A stretch of DNA of 64,000 bases, taken from contig OY757014.1 of NCBI GenBank assembly GCA_963580285.1, positions 97,447,372 through 97,511,371 on the forward strand, given 5' to 3'. Below, in pieces: positions 11,460-24,800 of this stretch; the first letter of the stretch is position 1, and the number at the start of each line of letters is the position of its first letter. Source of the stretch: Lucinisca nassula. Its lineage: Eukaryota > Mollusca > Bivalvia > Lucinida > Lucinidae. Under the pieces are notes generated by a model that ran no database searches, had not been told where the DNA came from, and was given only the letters and a program-made list of their open reading frames with translations. The translations under genes and the position numbers were made by a program.

Positions 11460-11790
11460 ATGGACAAACCATTGGATCTTGGTCAGGCTCAGATCTTTTC
11501 AGCCTACCCTCGTATACTTGTGTTTTGGAATTTCAAATATGGATTCCTAATGAAAAAATTGGTGACCTGTAATTTTTCCCTTATCCGAATTAACTCCCGC
11601 TTTAGTTATTTCCCTTCTAATAAAATAACATTGAAATTTTGTGTACAAAATATCTAGAATCTTGATCTTTGGATACTGATTGGGACTGAGGAGGAGATCA
11701 CCTGATTTAAATTTTCAAAATTTCATGAAATTTTGTTGGAGTAATGCCCCTTGGCAATTTCTGGCCATTTATTTCCGTTACTTTCTTGAA
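11460..11790. other. No gene seen; degraded repeat flank
   Basis: Contains AATAAAATAACATT and AGGAGATCACCTGAT blocks that recur at 14230-14345. The two stretches are therefore units of one array, later split by the insertion at 12192-14227. Confidence 0.5.
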
Positions 11791-12062
11791 AAAGATCGGC
11801 CGCATGATGCTTCCACGCAGAGCTGAAACCGACCGCACAAAAGTACTGGTAAACCGCTTAGAGGATCTAATCCTGCCCAGGTCAAGCAGTGTGAGTCGGA
11901 CTGTCCATGCTTATAAACCCTATTGGTTTCATGGGTGACAGGGCTTGAGATGTCATTTCATCTCAATGTCGGGTAAAAGTCCCACAAAATTGGAAGCAGC
12001 GTCTCCAAAATGACCTTTAGTGTTGAGGGGGACGTTAAACCTCAAATCAAACAAACAAACAA
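11791..12062 (+). mobile_element. SINE-like element family S3
   Basis: A ~270-300 bp repeat with CGCAGAGCTGAAACCGACCG, AAACCCTATTGGTTTCAT, GAGATGTCATTTCATCTC and the end GACGTTAAACCTCAAATC followed by (AAAC)n. No tRNA head is recognised, so SINE status rests on size, copy number and the simple tail. Other copies: 30391, 33926 (minus), 34459, 50205 (partial), 52540, 55984 (minus), 56926 (minus), and a fragment at 26781. Confidence 0.7.
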
Positions 12063-12526
12063 ATCTGCATAGCATAAATTAGAATCTAATGACCATGCAG
12101 GTATGCCAGTGTTTTGAAATTTCATATATGGATTCCTCATGAGAAAATAGGTGACCAGGTTTCTTCCTTATTTGAATTATCTCCCATTTTCAGCTCACCG
12201 GAGTCGAAGGCTCTTGGGGAGCTAAGGTGACCATTCGTCCATCGTCGTCATCGGCGTCTATATGCCCGTTCACATTTTCCTTTAAACAACACCTCGTCCT
12301 AAACCACTGGATGGATTCTAACCAAACTTGGCAGAAATGGGTGGTCCTCTCAAAGTTGTTCAAAGAATTCCATTCCATGCAGAACTATGGTTGCCATGGC
12401 AATGAAATGGGAAAAATAAGAAAGAAAAAAAAAACCTTTAAAAATCTTCGTCTGAAACCAGAAGGCCCAGGTCTAGGATATTTGGTATGAAGCCTCTACC
12501 AAGATTATTCAAATTATAGCCTGGTA

Positions 12527-13860
12527 CGAGGACTGTTCAAATATGAATGCAAGTAGAACGTTTTCTCATGCACTAATGGGAAAATCACCTGGAAATAAAT
12601 ATCACAGCGTAGAAAAACATTTTACCTATACATTGATACCAAACCTGTTAAAATCCGTCCACTTCAGCCATGTATATCGTTCAATAAACACTGTCTACTC
12701 TTGTAATCTAATACAAAACATGGTTGGAAGAAGGTCAGAGTACGCCGTTGAAATACGGTCCTATATTAAGAATCGTTGTATTCTTGGTATACGGTGCAAA
12801 GGCATTGATGAAATATGTTCGGTTTATGGGCATAATGAAATGTCTTTTCCGACAGTTTTTCGTCGGTGTAAGAAATTCAGCTGTGGGGTAGGCTCAGCAG
12901 AAGATGCACCACATGATCGTCGGCCGAAAAGAGCAACATCTGCCAAGATGGTTGCTAGAGTGAAAGAAATAGTTGCTACCGATGCACGATACACCACTAG
13001 GCAAATAGCTAGTATGGTTGGCATCTCATTAAGAGCAGCTCATACAATTCTGAAACGGGATTTGAAAATGAGAAAGATCTGATGGATGGATGACCCATCT
13101 GTTGACAGATGAGCAGAAAAAGACACGCGTTCAGTGCGCCAAGTAGTTGCTTAAAAAGTTTCCAAATTACAATGGACGGTCTTTCGCTAATGTCGGCAAA
13201 GATGACGAGACATGCGTTCACTTTTTGGAGCCAAAACGAAAGTTTCAGAACAAAATATGGGCTACAAACTATTGCAAAAGACCATGCATTGCAAAGCGGA
13301 CCATGAGCATCAAGAAGGTAATGTATGCCATATTCTTTTCAAATCAGGGCCCTGCTATTCAGGTTGCTGTGCCTAAAGGCAAATCTGTAAATGCGAAGTT
13401 TTACAAGAACAAAGTTCTTCCAAAATTGAAGAAATATGTCAAAGAACGAAGACCCGCAACTGGTTTGGCCAATGTCAGATTGCTACATGACAATGCGTCA
13501 TCGCACATGGCGTTCATTGTGCAAGACTATCTGAAGCAGGAAAAGGTTGTTGAACTCCCTCACCACCCGTATTCCCCTGACCTTGCCCCGTGTGACTATT
13601 TTGTTCCCACGGCTGAAAAAAATACCTTTCTGGTCGAAAATTTGTACAACGCAAACACCTCGGTTCTGCAATATTCCAGTGCCTTCATAGTATACCTCGA
13701 AAAGACTACCGAAATGCATTCAATGATTGGATCAGAAGACTGAAAGTTTGTATATCTGTTAAAGGGGAATACTTTGAGGGGACAAAATAAATTTTTCATC
13801 GAAATCTATCACGGAATCATTTTTATGTGCTTAGTTGCATTCATATTTGAGCAGTCCTCG
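12527..13860 (+). mobile_element. Mariner element 2 with inverted repeats and TA target duplication
   Basis: 1,334 bp. The left end CGAGGACTGTTCAAATATGA and right end (inverse CGAGGACTGCTCAAATATGA) match at all but one of the first 26 positions. TA flanks both ends (12525-12526 and 13861-13862). Flanking host-repeat sequence rejoins perfectly when the element and one TA are removed, so boundaries are exact. Confidence 0.95.
12720..13743 (+). pseudogene. Mariner (DD34D) transposase pseudogene 2
   Basis: The likely start is the ATG at 12720, giving the typical mariner N-terminus with two helix-turn-helix motifs (GRPK-like RRPKRATS, then TTRQIASMVGISLRAAHTIL). A stop at 13081-13083 and a further in-frame break near 13147 cut it into two parts; the second part (13147-13743) keeps LLHDNASSH and PDLAPCDYF, with 34 residues between the two Asp. 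The first catalytic-Asp region is degraded (DDETCVHFLEP). It is unrelated in detail to pseudogene 1, so two mariner lineages inserted near each other. Confidence 0.9.
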
Positions 13861-14436
13861 TAGTCCACTTGTTTGACATAGACTTTTAAGGGAAAACCTT
13901 AAAAAATCTTCTTGTCTGAAACCAGAGCATGCAGACCGTTGATATTTAGTATGGAGCTTCATCTAGTGGGCCGCTACCAATATTGTTCAGATTATAGCCC
14001 TGGGGCCAAAAATGGCCCTGCCCTGTTGCCCACTTGTTTTACACAGACCTACAAGGGAAAAACCTTTTAAAAAAACTTTCTGTCCGACAGGAGAGGGTCC
14101 AGTCTTTGATATCTGGTATATAGTTTCCTCTAGTGGACCTCTACCAAGATTGTTCAGATTTGTGCCCTGGGGCCTACTTGTTTTGCATAGACTTATAAGG
14201 GAAAAACCTTTAAAACTCTTCTTGTCTGGAACCAGAGGTCCCTTTTAATAAAATAACATTAAAATCATGTGACAAGATATCGGTAAAAGTATTTGAGGTA
14301 GAGCCTTGACAATTGGTATACTGACTGGGATGTGAAGGAGATCACCTGATCTTTATTTGAATAATGGCCCTTTGATATTTCTGGCCATTTATAATCTTGT
14401 TGCTCTCTTGAACATGAAATCCTGTTCTTTATTATT

Positions 14437-15583
14437 AGCTCACCTGAAGAGAAGCTCCAGGTCAGCTATTGCCATGGCCTGCTGTCTGTCATTTGTCTTC
14501 CGTCTGTCGTTACCTTTTCACATTTCACATAACATCTCCCAAACCAAAAGTTTGTTTAAGCTGATACCTGGTAGGAAGCATCCTGGTGACATGGAGATTC
14601 AGATTTGCTAAAATGGTTCCGTTTGGTTTCCAAGATGGCGGCAATCTTGAAATTCTTCAAATGACATCTCCTCCCAAACCAAAGGTCAAATTGAGCTGAA
14701 ACTTGATGGGAGGCATCGGGGTGACATGGAGATTCAGATTTGCTAAAATCATTCCATTCGTATTTCCAAGATGGCCGCAATGGTGGCCATCTTGAAATTC
14801 TTCAAATGAACCAAAGGTCGATTTGAGCTGAAACTTGATGGGAGGACAATTTTTCCGTTCTATTATCCAAGATGGCAGATTGGTGGCCATCTTGAAATTC
14901 TTAAATGACAGCCCTACCGTCCACCAAATAATAATAGAGTTATGCCCTTTTGAAAAATTCTGTAAACATTTTGTTTCCGGATAACTCCTCCTACATTTTA
15001 CATCCGATGATGCTGAACTCGACATACAGTAAAACCATGATATGGAACAGTGCATATTATTTTGAGGTTACGATCCGCCAAATATTACCAAAGGTATACC
15101 CCTTTCACAGATTTTTCTAATTATTCAATTTCCGGATAACTCCTACATTTTATATCTGATGAAGCTGAAACGTTACAAATAGTAAGACCATGATGTGGAA
15201 CAGCGCATATTATTTTGAGGTTACAGTCCGCTAAATATTGCCAGAGTTATCCCCTTCCACAGGTTTTTCTAAACGTATTTTGTTTCCGGATAATGCCTCC
15301 TACATTTTACATCTGATGAAGCTGAAACTTTTATAGGACTATGATGTGGCCCAACGCATATTATTTTTAGGTTATGGTCCACCAAATATTACCAACCCTA
15401 AAAATTTGTTAGAGACAGATAGTTTGAGCCACTGGCGGTTTTTGATAGTGTCAGGTAAGACTATTTGGAGCACATATTGTTTCTTGGTTGCAAACCCAAA
15501 CTTGTACAACAGTCAGTATATATATGCTCCATCTTACTAATTGCCACGGGCGTATAATGCCTCGCTTGCGGAGCTCTTATTTT
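14437..15583 (+). mobile_element. Hairpin-headed element with distinct units (variant)
   Basis: The head AGCTCACC ... AGGTCAGCT begins at 14437 in a TTATT context. Units carry TTTCCAAGATGGC/GGCCATCTTGAAATTCTT and later TTTCCGGATAACTCC every ~170 bp. A probable 3' end lies at about 15583, where CGTATAATGCCTCGCTTGCG is followed by GAGCTCTT. A matching end, inverted, lies at 42263-42297. The short ORFs here are translated repeats. Confidence 0.5.
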
Positions 15584-15898
15584 AAGTTCACTGACCTTTT
15601 TCAAAGTTCCCTGACTTTTCACTGACCTTGAGAAATGTTCTGACTTTTCCTGGATGGTGGCAACGCTGATAAAGGTGCTGACAAGCCTGCTCTTTGTTGT
15701 TCACAAATACCACACAAGAGGGCCAAAGTGGACCCGAATCGCTCACCAGATATCAAGTTGTCACACAGCGTCTGAAAGTCGTGGGTGACAGCCATTCCAT
15801 GAAGCATAAATATTGCACGTAGATGATCACCTTGACAACATTCTTGCAATGTTTGAGAAAAAAACTGGCTTAACGCTCTGCATGCTGGGTATTTTTTT
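15584..15898. other. No gene seen
   Basis: Contains short direct repeats of TTCACTGACCTT / CCTGACTTTT. No recognisable coding domain on either strand. Confidence 0.45.
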
Positions 15899-16058
15899 TT
15901 CAGCAGACGTCATTATGAATTACTTTTATTATTTTTCCCAGGAAACAGGATTTGACATTTCATGCAAATTGTCTCCTTGGAGACAATTTGCATGACATGT
16001 CAAATCCTGTTTCCTGAGAAAAGTATGAAAATATATCAACAATTTGTCGTCTGCTGAA
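15899..16058. mobile_element. Palindromic MITE-like element
   Basis: Termini TTCAGCAGACG and inverse. The core hairpin at 15941-16015 pairs GGAAACAGGATTTGACAT with its inverse around GTCTCC-TT-GGAGAC, with one or two mismatches. Non-coding. The flanks also show weak inverse similarity (CTCTGCATGCTGGG / CCCAGAGCATGG), so it may extend further. Confidence 0.65.
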
Positions 16059-16311
16059 TTAGCCCAGAGCATGGTAAAGGTTAAGAGTTTCTATTTTTAG
16101 CTATGTCAGCCATTTTGTTTATTAAATCAGAAGCATTTTAGCTACTTTGGTAGAGGATTGAACAAAATTGGCCCATGGGTATGCTTAAAGGTTTGTCTAT
16201 TTTTAGATCTGGCGTCCATTTTGACCATCAGAGCCAAACCCGTTTAGTTATTTTAGTAGAGGGTAATCCAAGCAACATTCCTACGAAATTTGATTGAAAC
16301 TGGCCATTTTT

Positions 16312-17653
16312 AGCTCACCGTCACGTAGTGACGAGATGAGCTTTTGGAATCACTTTTTGTCCGTCCTGCATCCGTGCGTGCATAAACAATTTCTTCAAAC
16401 GACATCTCCGAAACCACTGATCAGATTTTGATCAAACTTCACAGGAATGATCCTAAGGTGGTCCCCTTTCAAAATTGTTCAAATGGTTCCGGTCCATTGC
16501 AAATCAAGGTCAAGGGAGCCAAAAATAGATTTTTTTCACAGAAACTTAAAAAATCTTCTTCTCTGAAACCACAAGGGCCAGGCCTTTGATATTTGGTATG
16601 AAGCTTCATCTAGTGGAACCCTACCAAGATTGTTCAAATTATAGAGCTGGGGCCAAAAATGCCCCCGCCCCGGGTCCCTTCAGTTTTACATAGGATTATA
16701 TAGGGAAAATCGTTAAAGATCTTCTTCTCTGAAACCGCAAGGCCCAGGTCTTTGATATTTGGTATGAACCTTCATCGAGTGGACCCCTACCAAGATTGTT
16801 CAAATTATAGTGCTGGGGCCAAAAATGCCCCCGCCCCGGGGCCCTTTGGTTTTACATGGGCTTAGATAGGGGAAATCTTCTTCTCTGAAACCACAAGGCC
16901 CAGGTCTTTGATATTTGGTATGAAGCTTCATCTAGTGGACCCCTACCAAGATTGTTCAAATTATAGTGCTGGGGCCAAAAATGCCCCCACCCCGGGGCCC
17001 TTTGGTTTTACATAGACTTATATAGGGAAAATCTTGAAAAATCTTCTTCTCTGAAACCACAAGGCCTAGGTCTTTGATATTTGGTGTGAAGCTTCATCTA
17101 GTGGACCTCTACCAAGATTGTTCAAATTATAGCTCTGAGACCATGGGATTGTATAGGGGAAATCTTTAAAAATCTTCTCTGAAACCGCAAGGCCCAGGTC
17201 TTTGCTGATTGGTATGAAGCTTTATCTAGTGGACCCCTACCAAGGTTGTTCAAATTATAGTGCTGGGACCAAAAATGCCCCTGCTATGGGGCCCTTTGGT
17301 TTTACATAGACTTATATAGGGAAAATCTTGAAAAATCTTCTTCTCTGAAACCACACCGGGGCCATTTGGTTTCACATAGGCTTATGCTAAAGGAATATCT
17401 TTAAAAAAAATCTTCTTCTCAGAAACCGCAAGGCCCAGGTCTTTGATATTTGGTGTGTAGCTTCATCTAGTGGACCTTTGCCAAGATTGTTCAAATTATA
17501 GCCTTTGTTGATATTTTGTATGAAGCTTCACCTTTTTAGACCTCCCTCAACATTATGCACATTATAGCCCTGGGGTCAATAAAGGCCCTCCCCGGGGCCC
17601 ACTTGTTACTCTATGTATCAGGTGAGCGATCCAGGGCCATCATGGCCCTCTTG
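16312..17653 (+). mobile_element. Pearl/Helentron-like element B (complete)
   Basis: The head hairpin has inner stem GTCAC-GTA-GTGAC. The body is 166-bp units, several with internal deletions. The end CAGGTGAGCG, GGGCC-ATCAT-GGCCC, CTCTTG closes at 17653. It is inserted in a T-run of the minus-strand array. Non-coding. Confidence 0.8.
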
Positions 17654-17880
17654 TTCTATTTTTAGCTCCGACAGCCATCATGTTCATTGTAGCAGATCCG
17701 TTTTAACTAATTTTGGTTGGGAGCCATTTTGTTCATCTCAGAGGAACCAATTAGCTATTTTGATAGCGGGTTGACATAAGGGACATTCCTATGAAGTTTA
17801 AATGGAATTTGGTTACGGGTATAGGAGTAGACGTTTGAAGATTTTCTTTTTTACTTTTTAGCTCTGGCGGCTGTCTTGTT

Positions 17881-20223
17881 AGCTCACCTGAGCCGAAGGC
17901 TCTGGGGGAGCTATTGTGATCGGTCGTCGTCATCCGTCGTCGTCGTCCGTCCGGATGTCCGTCCACAATTTCTATAAATGGCATCTCCTCCTAAACCACT
18001 GAACAGATTTTGACCAAACTTGGCAGAAATGATCTGTGGGTGGTCCTCTCTCAAAGTTGTTCAAAGAATTTCATTCTATGCAGAACTCTGGTTGCCATGG
18101 CAACGAAAAGGAGAAAATAAGAGAAGAACCTTTAAAAGTCTTCTTGTCTGAAACCAGAAGGCCCAGGTCTTTGGTATTTGGTATGAAGCTTCGTCTAGTG
18201 GACCTCTACCAAGATTGTTCAAATTATAGCCCCGGGGCCAAAAATGCCCCCGTGCCGGGGCCCACTGGTTTTAAATAGGCTTCTATAGGGAAAAAATTTA
18301 AAAAATCTTCTTGTCTGAAACCAGAAAGCCCAGGTCTTTGATATTTGGTATGATGCTTCGTCTAGTGGACCTCCACCAAGATTGTTCAAATTATAGCCCT
18401 GGGGCCAAAAATGCCCCTGTGCCGGGCCCCCCTTGTTGTACATAGGCTTATATAGGGAAAACTTTTACATAGGCTTATATAGGGAAAACTTTTAAAAATC
18501 TTCTTGTCTGAAACCAGATGGCCCAGGTCTTTGATATTTGGAATGAAGCTTCGTCTAGGGGACCTCTACCAAGGTTGTTCAAATTATAGCCCTGGGGCCA
18601 AAAATGCCCCCGCGCTGGGGCCCACTGGTTTTACATAGACTAATAATGGGGAAAACATTTAAAAATCTTCTTGTCTGAAACAAGAAAGCCCAGGTCTTTG
18701 ATATTTGGTATGAAGCCTCATCTAGTGGACCCTTATCAAGATTGTTCAAATTATAGCCCTGGGTCCAAATATGCCCCCGCTAAGGGGTCCACTTATTTTA
18801 CATAGGATTATATAGGGAAAATCTTTAAAAATCTTCTTGTCTGAAACCAGAAGGCCCAGGTCTTTGATATTTGGTTTGAAGCTTCATCTAGTGGACCCCT
18901 ACCAAGATTGTTCAAATTATAGCCCTAGGGCCGAAAATGTCCCTGCGCCAGTGGGCCAACTGGTTTTGTATAGGCTTAGATAGGGAAAACTTTAAAAATC
19001 TTCTTGTCTGAAACCAGAGGCCCAGGTCTTTGATATTTGGTATAAAGCTTTGTATAGTGGACCTCTACCAAGATTGTTCAAATTATAGCCATGGGACCAA
19101 AAATGCCCCCGTGCGGGGCCCACTGGTTTTACATAGACTTATAATGGGGGAAAACCTTTAAAAATCCGTCTAGTGGACCTCTACAAATATTCTTCGAATT
19201 ATAGTCCTGGGGCCAAAAATGCCCCCGTTCCGGGGCCCATTTGTTTTACATAGGCTTGTATAGGGAAAACCTTTAAAAATCTTCTTGTCAGAAACCAGAA
19301 GGCCCAGGTCTTTGGTATTTGGTATGAAGCTTCGTCTAGTGGACCAATACCAGGATTGTTCAAATTATAGCCCTGGGGCCAACGATTCCCCCGCGCCAGG
19401 GCCCACTTGTTTTACATAAGCTTATATAGGGAAAAGCTTTAAAAATCTTCTTGTCAGAAACCAGAAGGCCCAGGTCTTTGATATTTGGTATGAACCTTCG
19501 TCTAGTGGACTGATACCAAAATTATTCAAATTATTACCCTTTGGCCAAAAATACCCCCGCGTGGGGTCCCACTGATTTTACATAGGCTTATATGGGGAAA
19601 ACCTTTAAAAAAACTTCTTGTCTGAAACCGGAAGGCCCAGGTCTTTGATATTTGGTATGAAGCTTCATGTAGTGGACCTTTAATAAGATTCTGATTTTTC
19701 GAATTATAGCCCTGAGGCCAAAAATGGCCCCGCCCCATAGCCCACTGGTTTTACATAGGCTTATATAGGGAAAACCTTTGAAAATCTTCTTGTCTGAAAC
19801 CAGAAGGCCCAGGTCTTTGATGTTTAGTATGAAGTTTCAATTGATCGACCTCTACCAAGATTGTTCCAATTATAGCCATGGGGCCAAAAATGGCACTGTC
19901 CCAGGTTTTATGTAGGCAAATATAGGGAATACCTTTAAAAGTATTTTCTTGTCTGAAACCAAAAGGCCTAGATCTTGGATATTTGGTATGACGCTTGCTG
20001 CTTCATCTAGTGGACCTCTTCCAAGATTGTTCAAATTCTAGCCTAGGGGCCAAAAAAGCCCCCCCCCCCCCCCCCCCCCCACACACACACAGGGCCCGCA
20101 TCTTTTACATAGGCATAAGATTGTTCAAATTATAGCCCTGAGGCCAAAAATTGTCCCGCCCAAGGACCCACATGTAAATCTCTTAGCTCAGGTGAGCGAT
20201 ATAGGAACATCATGGTCCTCTTG
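17881..20223 (+). mobile_element. Pearl/Helentron-like element C (complete)
   Basis: The head has inner stem GAGCC-GAA-GGCTC. A CGTCGTC/GTCCG tract follows, then about 13 units of the 166-bp type in a subfamily marked by CTTCTTGTCTGAAACCAGA. A poly-C/(CA)n tract sits at 20058-20092. The end hairpin has changed to AGGA-ACATCATGG-TCCT but stays paired. Confidence 0.78.
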
Positions 20224-20988
20224 TTCATCATAGCGTTATGATTTTAGTATTTTGGTGGGGAGCCACCTAGGCAACATTCCTGTGAAGTTTGAATCAAATA
20301 GGCACAAGGGTTGAGGAGGAGCTCACATTTGAAGGATATTTGTAATTATATTTTTAGCTCTGGCAGCCATTTTGTCCATTGGAGCAGAACCGTTTTAGCT
20401 ATTTTGGCAGAGGGTCACCTAAGCAATATCCCTATGAAGTTTGAATTAAACTGACCCAAGGGTTCAGGAGGAGTTGTTGTTTAATGATTTTTAGCTCACC
20501 AGAGCCGAAGGCTCCGGGGGAGCTTATAGGATAGGCAGTTGTCCGTCGTCGTCTTCGTCAACATTTTCAAACGACATCTCCTCTGAAGCCACTGGGCCGA
20601 TTGTGCCCAAATTTCATCTGTAGCATCCTTGGGCAGGGGGATTGAAAGTTTGTGTTTTTAATGAAAATCGGCTCATTAGTTTGGTTGCTATGGCAACTAA
20701 GAGTTTCCATAGACTTATAATGGGGAAAATAGAAAAATGGCACTTACTGCCAAACCTTTACAGATATTTTGACAAAACTTTCATAGAAATGTTCCTTAGG
20801 CAATCTACTATCTGCCATATGATTTTAGGCCTACTGCTCATTTCTATTGGTTGCCATGGAAACCATAATAAAAAAAAAAATAAAAAAAAAATACTTAAAA
20901 AATCATCTCCTCAGAAACAGAATGCTCTATTAGGCTGAAAGTTTTTGGAAATATTCACCATATTTGCCTTTATAGGTTTTGTGTTTTT

Positions 20989-23114
20989 AGCTCACCTGTC
21001 ACGTAGTGACAAGGTGAGCTTTTGGGATCACTTTTTGTCCGTCGTGCGTCCGTGCGTGCGTCTACGCGTAATTTTTTCTTCAAACGACATCTCCTCCTAA
21101 ACCACTGATCGTATTTTGACCAAACTTCACAGGAATGATCCTTAGGTGGTCCCCTTTCAAAGTTGTTCAAATGGTTGCGGTCCGTTGCACATATAGGTCA
21201 AAGTAGCCAAAAATAGATTTTTTTCACCGCAAACTTAAAAAATCTTCTTCTCTGAAACCGCAAGGCCCAGGTCTTTGATATATGGTATGAAGCTTCATCT
21301 AGTGGACCCCTACCAAGATTGTTCAAATTATAGTGCTGGGGCCAAAAATGCCCCCGCACGGAGGGCCTTTGGTTTTACATGGGCTTATATAGGGAAAATC
21401 TTTAAAAATCTTCTTCTCTGAAACCGCAAGGCCCAGGTCTTTGATATTTGGTATGAAGCTTCATCTAGTGGACCCCTACCAAGATTGTTCAAATTATAAT
21501 GCTGGAGCTAAAAATGCCCCCGCTCGGGGGCCCTTTGGTTTTACATGGGCTTATATATGGAAAATCTTGAAAAAACTTCTTCTCTGAAACCGCAAGGCCC
21601 AGGTCTTTGATATTTGGTATGAAGCTTCATCTAGTGGACCCCTACCAAGATTGTTCAAATTATAGTGCTGGGGCCAAAAATGCCCCCGCACGGGGGTCCT
21701 TTGGTTTTACATGGGCTTATATAGGGAAAATCTTTAAAAATTTTCTTCTCTGAAACCGCAAGGCCCAGGTCTTTGATATTTGGTATGAAGCTTTATCTAG
21801 TGGACCCCTACCAAGATTGCTCAAATTATAGTGCTGGATCTAAAAATGCCCCCGCACGGGGGCCCTTTGGTTTTACATGGGCTTATATAGGGAAAATCTT
21901 GAAAAATCTTCTTCTCTGAAACCGCAAGGCCCAGGTCTTTGATATTTGGTATGAAGCTTCATCTAGTGGACCCCTACCAAGATTGTTCAAATTATAATGC
22001 TGGGGCCAAAATGCCTCCTCACCAGGGCCCTTTTGTTTTACATAGGCTTATATAGGGAAAATCTTTAAAAATCTTCTTCTCTGAAACCGCAAGGCCCAGG
22101 TCTTTGATATTTAGTATGAAGCTTCATCTAGTGGACCCCTACCAAGATTGTTCAAATTATAGTGCTGGAGCTAAAAATGCCCCCCACACGGGGGCCCTTT
22201 GGTTTTACATGGGCTTATAGGGAAAATCTTGAAAAATCTTCTTCTCGGAAACCGCAAGGCCCAGGTCTTTGATATTTGGTATGAAGCTTAATCTAGTGGA
22301 CCCCTACCAAGATTATTCAAATTTAAGTGCTGGGGCTAAAAATGCCCCCGCACCAGGGCCCTTTTGTTTTACATAGGCTTATATAGGGAAAATCTTGAAA
22401 AATCTTCTTCTCTGAAACTGCAAGGCCCAGGTCTTTGATATTTGGTATGAAGCTTCATCTTGTGGACCTCTACCAAGTTTGTTCAAATTATAGCCCTGGG
22501 GCCAAAAATGCCCCCGCTCCGGGGCCCTTTGGTTTTACATAGACGTATATAGGGAAAATCTTGAAAAATCTTCTTCTTTGAAACCACAAGGCTTAGGTCT
22601 TCAATATTTGTTATGAAGCTTCAGCTAGTGGACCTCTATAAAGATTGTTCAAATTATAGCCCTGAGACCAAACATGCCTTCGCCATGTGGCCCTTTGGTT
22701 TTACATAGACTTATATAGGGAAAATCTTTAAAAATCATCTTCTCTGAAACACAAGGCTTAATTAGGTCTTTGATATTTGTTATGAAGCTTCAGCTAGTGG
22801 ACCTCTACCAAGATTGTTCAAATTATAGCCCTGGGGCCAAAAATGCCCCTGCTCCGGGGCCCTTTGGTTTAACATAGACTTATATAGGGAAAATCTTGTT
22901 TTACATAGACTTCTATATGCAGAGTAAACCTTTAAAATCTTCTTCTCTGAAACCAGAGAGCCCAAGTCTTTCATATTCGATATGAAGCTTCATCTTGTGG
23001 ACCTCTACCAAGATTGTTCAAATTATAGCCCTGGGGCGAAAATTGACCCTGCCCGGGGCCCACTTGTTATACATTGGATCAGGTGAGCGAACCAGGGCCC
23101 TCTGGGCCCTCTTG
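20989..23114 (+). mobile_element. Pearl/Helentron-like element E, nested in D
   Basis: The head has inner stem GTCAC-GTA-GTGAC. About 11 units of the 166-bp type follow (CTTCTCTGAAACCGCAAGG subfamily). It ends in GGGCCC-TCT-GGGCCC and CTCTTG at 23114. T-runs lie on both sides. Confidence 0.82.
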
Positions 23115-23289
23115 TTTATAAAATTTGGCTCTTTAGTTTGGTTGCTATGACACATTAGATTTTCCATAGACTTATAATGGGGAAAATTGAAAAATGGCAT
23201 TTGCTGCAAAGTTATTGCAGATATTTTGACAAAACTTTTATAGAAATGTTCCTTGACTAAATGTCTCTCAGCCATATGCTTTAATGCTA

Positions 23290-24800
23290 ACATGGGGGTC
23301 CCCCAGGTTAAGCCGGGGCCATGCCCCGCCCCCTCCACTTCATAAAAGGCCATATAACTCGGAAACCATCCAGATCCCCACCCCAAAACCATATATATTC
23401 TTGTTTCTTATGATAAGATGCATTCAGTGACACCAACCTGGGGGTCCCCCCGGTACATGCCGGGTCATGCCCCACCCCCTCCATTCCATAAAAGGCCCAA
23501 TATCTTGGAAACCTTACAGATCCCCACCCCTAAACCATATATATTCTTGTTCCTTATGGAAATATACATTCACTGACACCAACATGGGGGTCTCCCAGGG
23601 TGCGCCTGGGCCTTGCCCCACCCCTTCTTCACAAAAGGCCATATATCTCAGAAACCATTTAGATCCCCACCCCAAAACCATATATATTCTTGTTCCTTAT
23701 GATTAGACGCATTCAGTGACACCAACCTGGGGGCCCCCGGGTTGTGCTGGGGTCATGCCCCACCCCCTCCATTTCATAAAAGGCCCAATATCTTGGAAAC
23801 CTTACAGATCCCCACCCCTAAACCCTATATATTCTTGTTCCTTATGAAGAGACTCATTCATTGACACCAATTTGGGGGTCTTCCTGGTGCCCCGGGGCCT
23901 TGCCACACCCCTCCACTTCACAAAAGGCCATCTATCTCAGAAACCATTCAGATCCCCGCCCCAAAACCTTATATATTCTTGTTTCTTATGATATGACGCA
24001 TTCATTGACACTGACCTGGGGGTCCCCCAGGATGTGCCGGAGTAGTGCTCCACCCCTTCATTTCATTAAAGACCCAATATCTTGGAAACCTTATAGATCC
24101 CCACCTCTAACCATATTGATGTTCCTTATGATAAGACATTCATTGACGTCAACCTGTAGTCTTCCAGGTCAAGCAAGGGCCTTGCCCCACCCGACCACTT
24201 CACAAAAGGCTATATATCTCAGAAACTGTTCAGACACCCACCCCTAAACCATATATAATTATCTTCTTTGTGATAAGACACATTCAAATAACACTAGCTT
24301 GGGAGTCATCCGGTCTGCCTGGGTCATGCCCCCCTGCTTTACTTCATTAAAAGCAATATATCTCAGAAATCATTCAGATCCCCACCCATAAACTCGTTTT
24401 TCAGTGAAAAACCATTCAAATCCCCACCCCATAATCATATATGTTCTTGTTCCTTATCAATAGCACACCTACTTGGGGGTCGCAGGGGCCATTCCTCTCC
24501 TCTACACGTCATAGAAGGGCCTCATATATCAGAAACCATTCAGATTCCCACCCATAAACCATATATATATATACTTGGTCCTTATAAGGACAACAGTCTC
24601 GGGCTTTCCTGGGATCAACAGGACATGCCCCAACCCCTCCACCGCTTAAGAGGCCTTATAACTCCGGTATACAGATCCCCACTGCTACACCATATATATT
24701 CTTATTCCTTATGATGAGACGCATTCAGTGATACCGAACAGGGCTCCATTGGGTCCATGCCCTACACCCTCTACTTAATAAAAGGCCTAATGTTTTAGAT
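23290..24800 (+). repeat. ~145-bp tandem array rich in CCCCA
   Basis: CATTCAGTGACACCAACC-like phrases recur at 23421, 23567 and 23710 (spacing 143-146 bp). Each unit holds AGATCCCCACCCC and CCATATATATTCTTGTT. It is part of element D. Confidence 0.82.

Larger units (their letters stand above)
12192..14227 (+). mobile_element. Pearl/Helentron-like element, 3'-truncated, hosting a mariner
   Basis: The head hairpin AGCTCACC-GGAGTC-GAA-GGCTCT-TGGGGAGCT begins at 12192, followed by CGTCGTCATCGGCGTC and 166-bp-type units. The mariner at 12527-13860 splits one unit, which resumes exactly after the TA duplication. The element ends at about 14227 without the usual CTCTTG end. Confidence 0.72.

Noticed and set aside
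14657..15055. 132-codon minus-strand ORF
   Set aside because: It crosses repeated units of a hairpin-headed element and has no domain or start signal.
23467..24247. ORFs with repeated SQKAIYLRN
   Set aside because: Translation of the ~145-bp CCCCA-rich array; no start context, and the frame changes between units.
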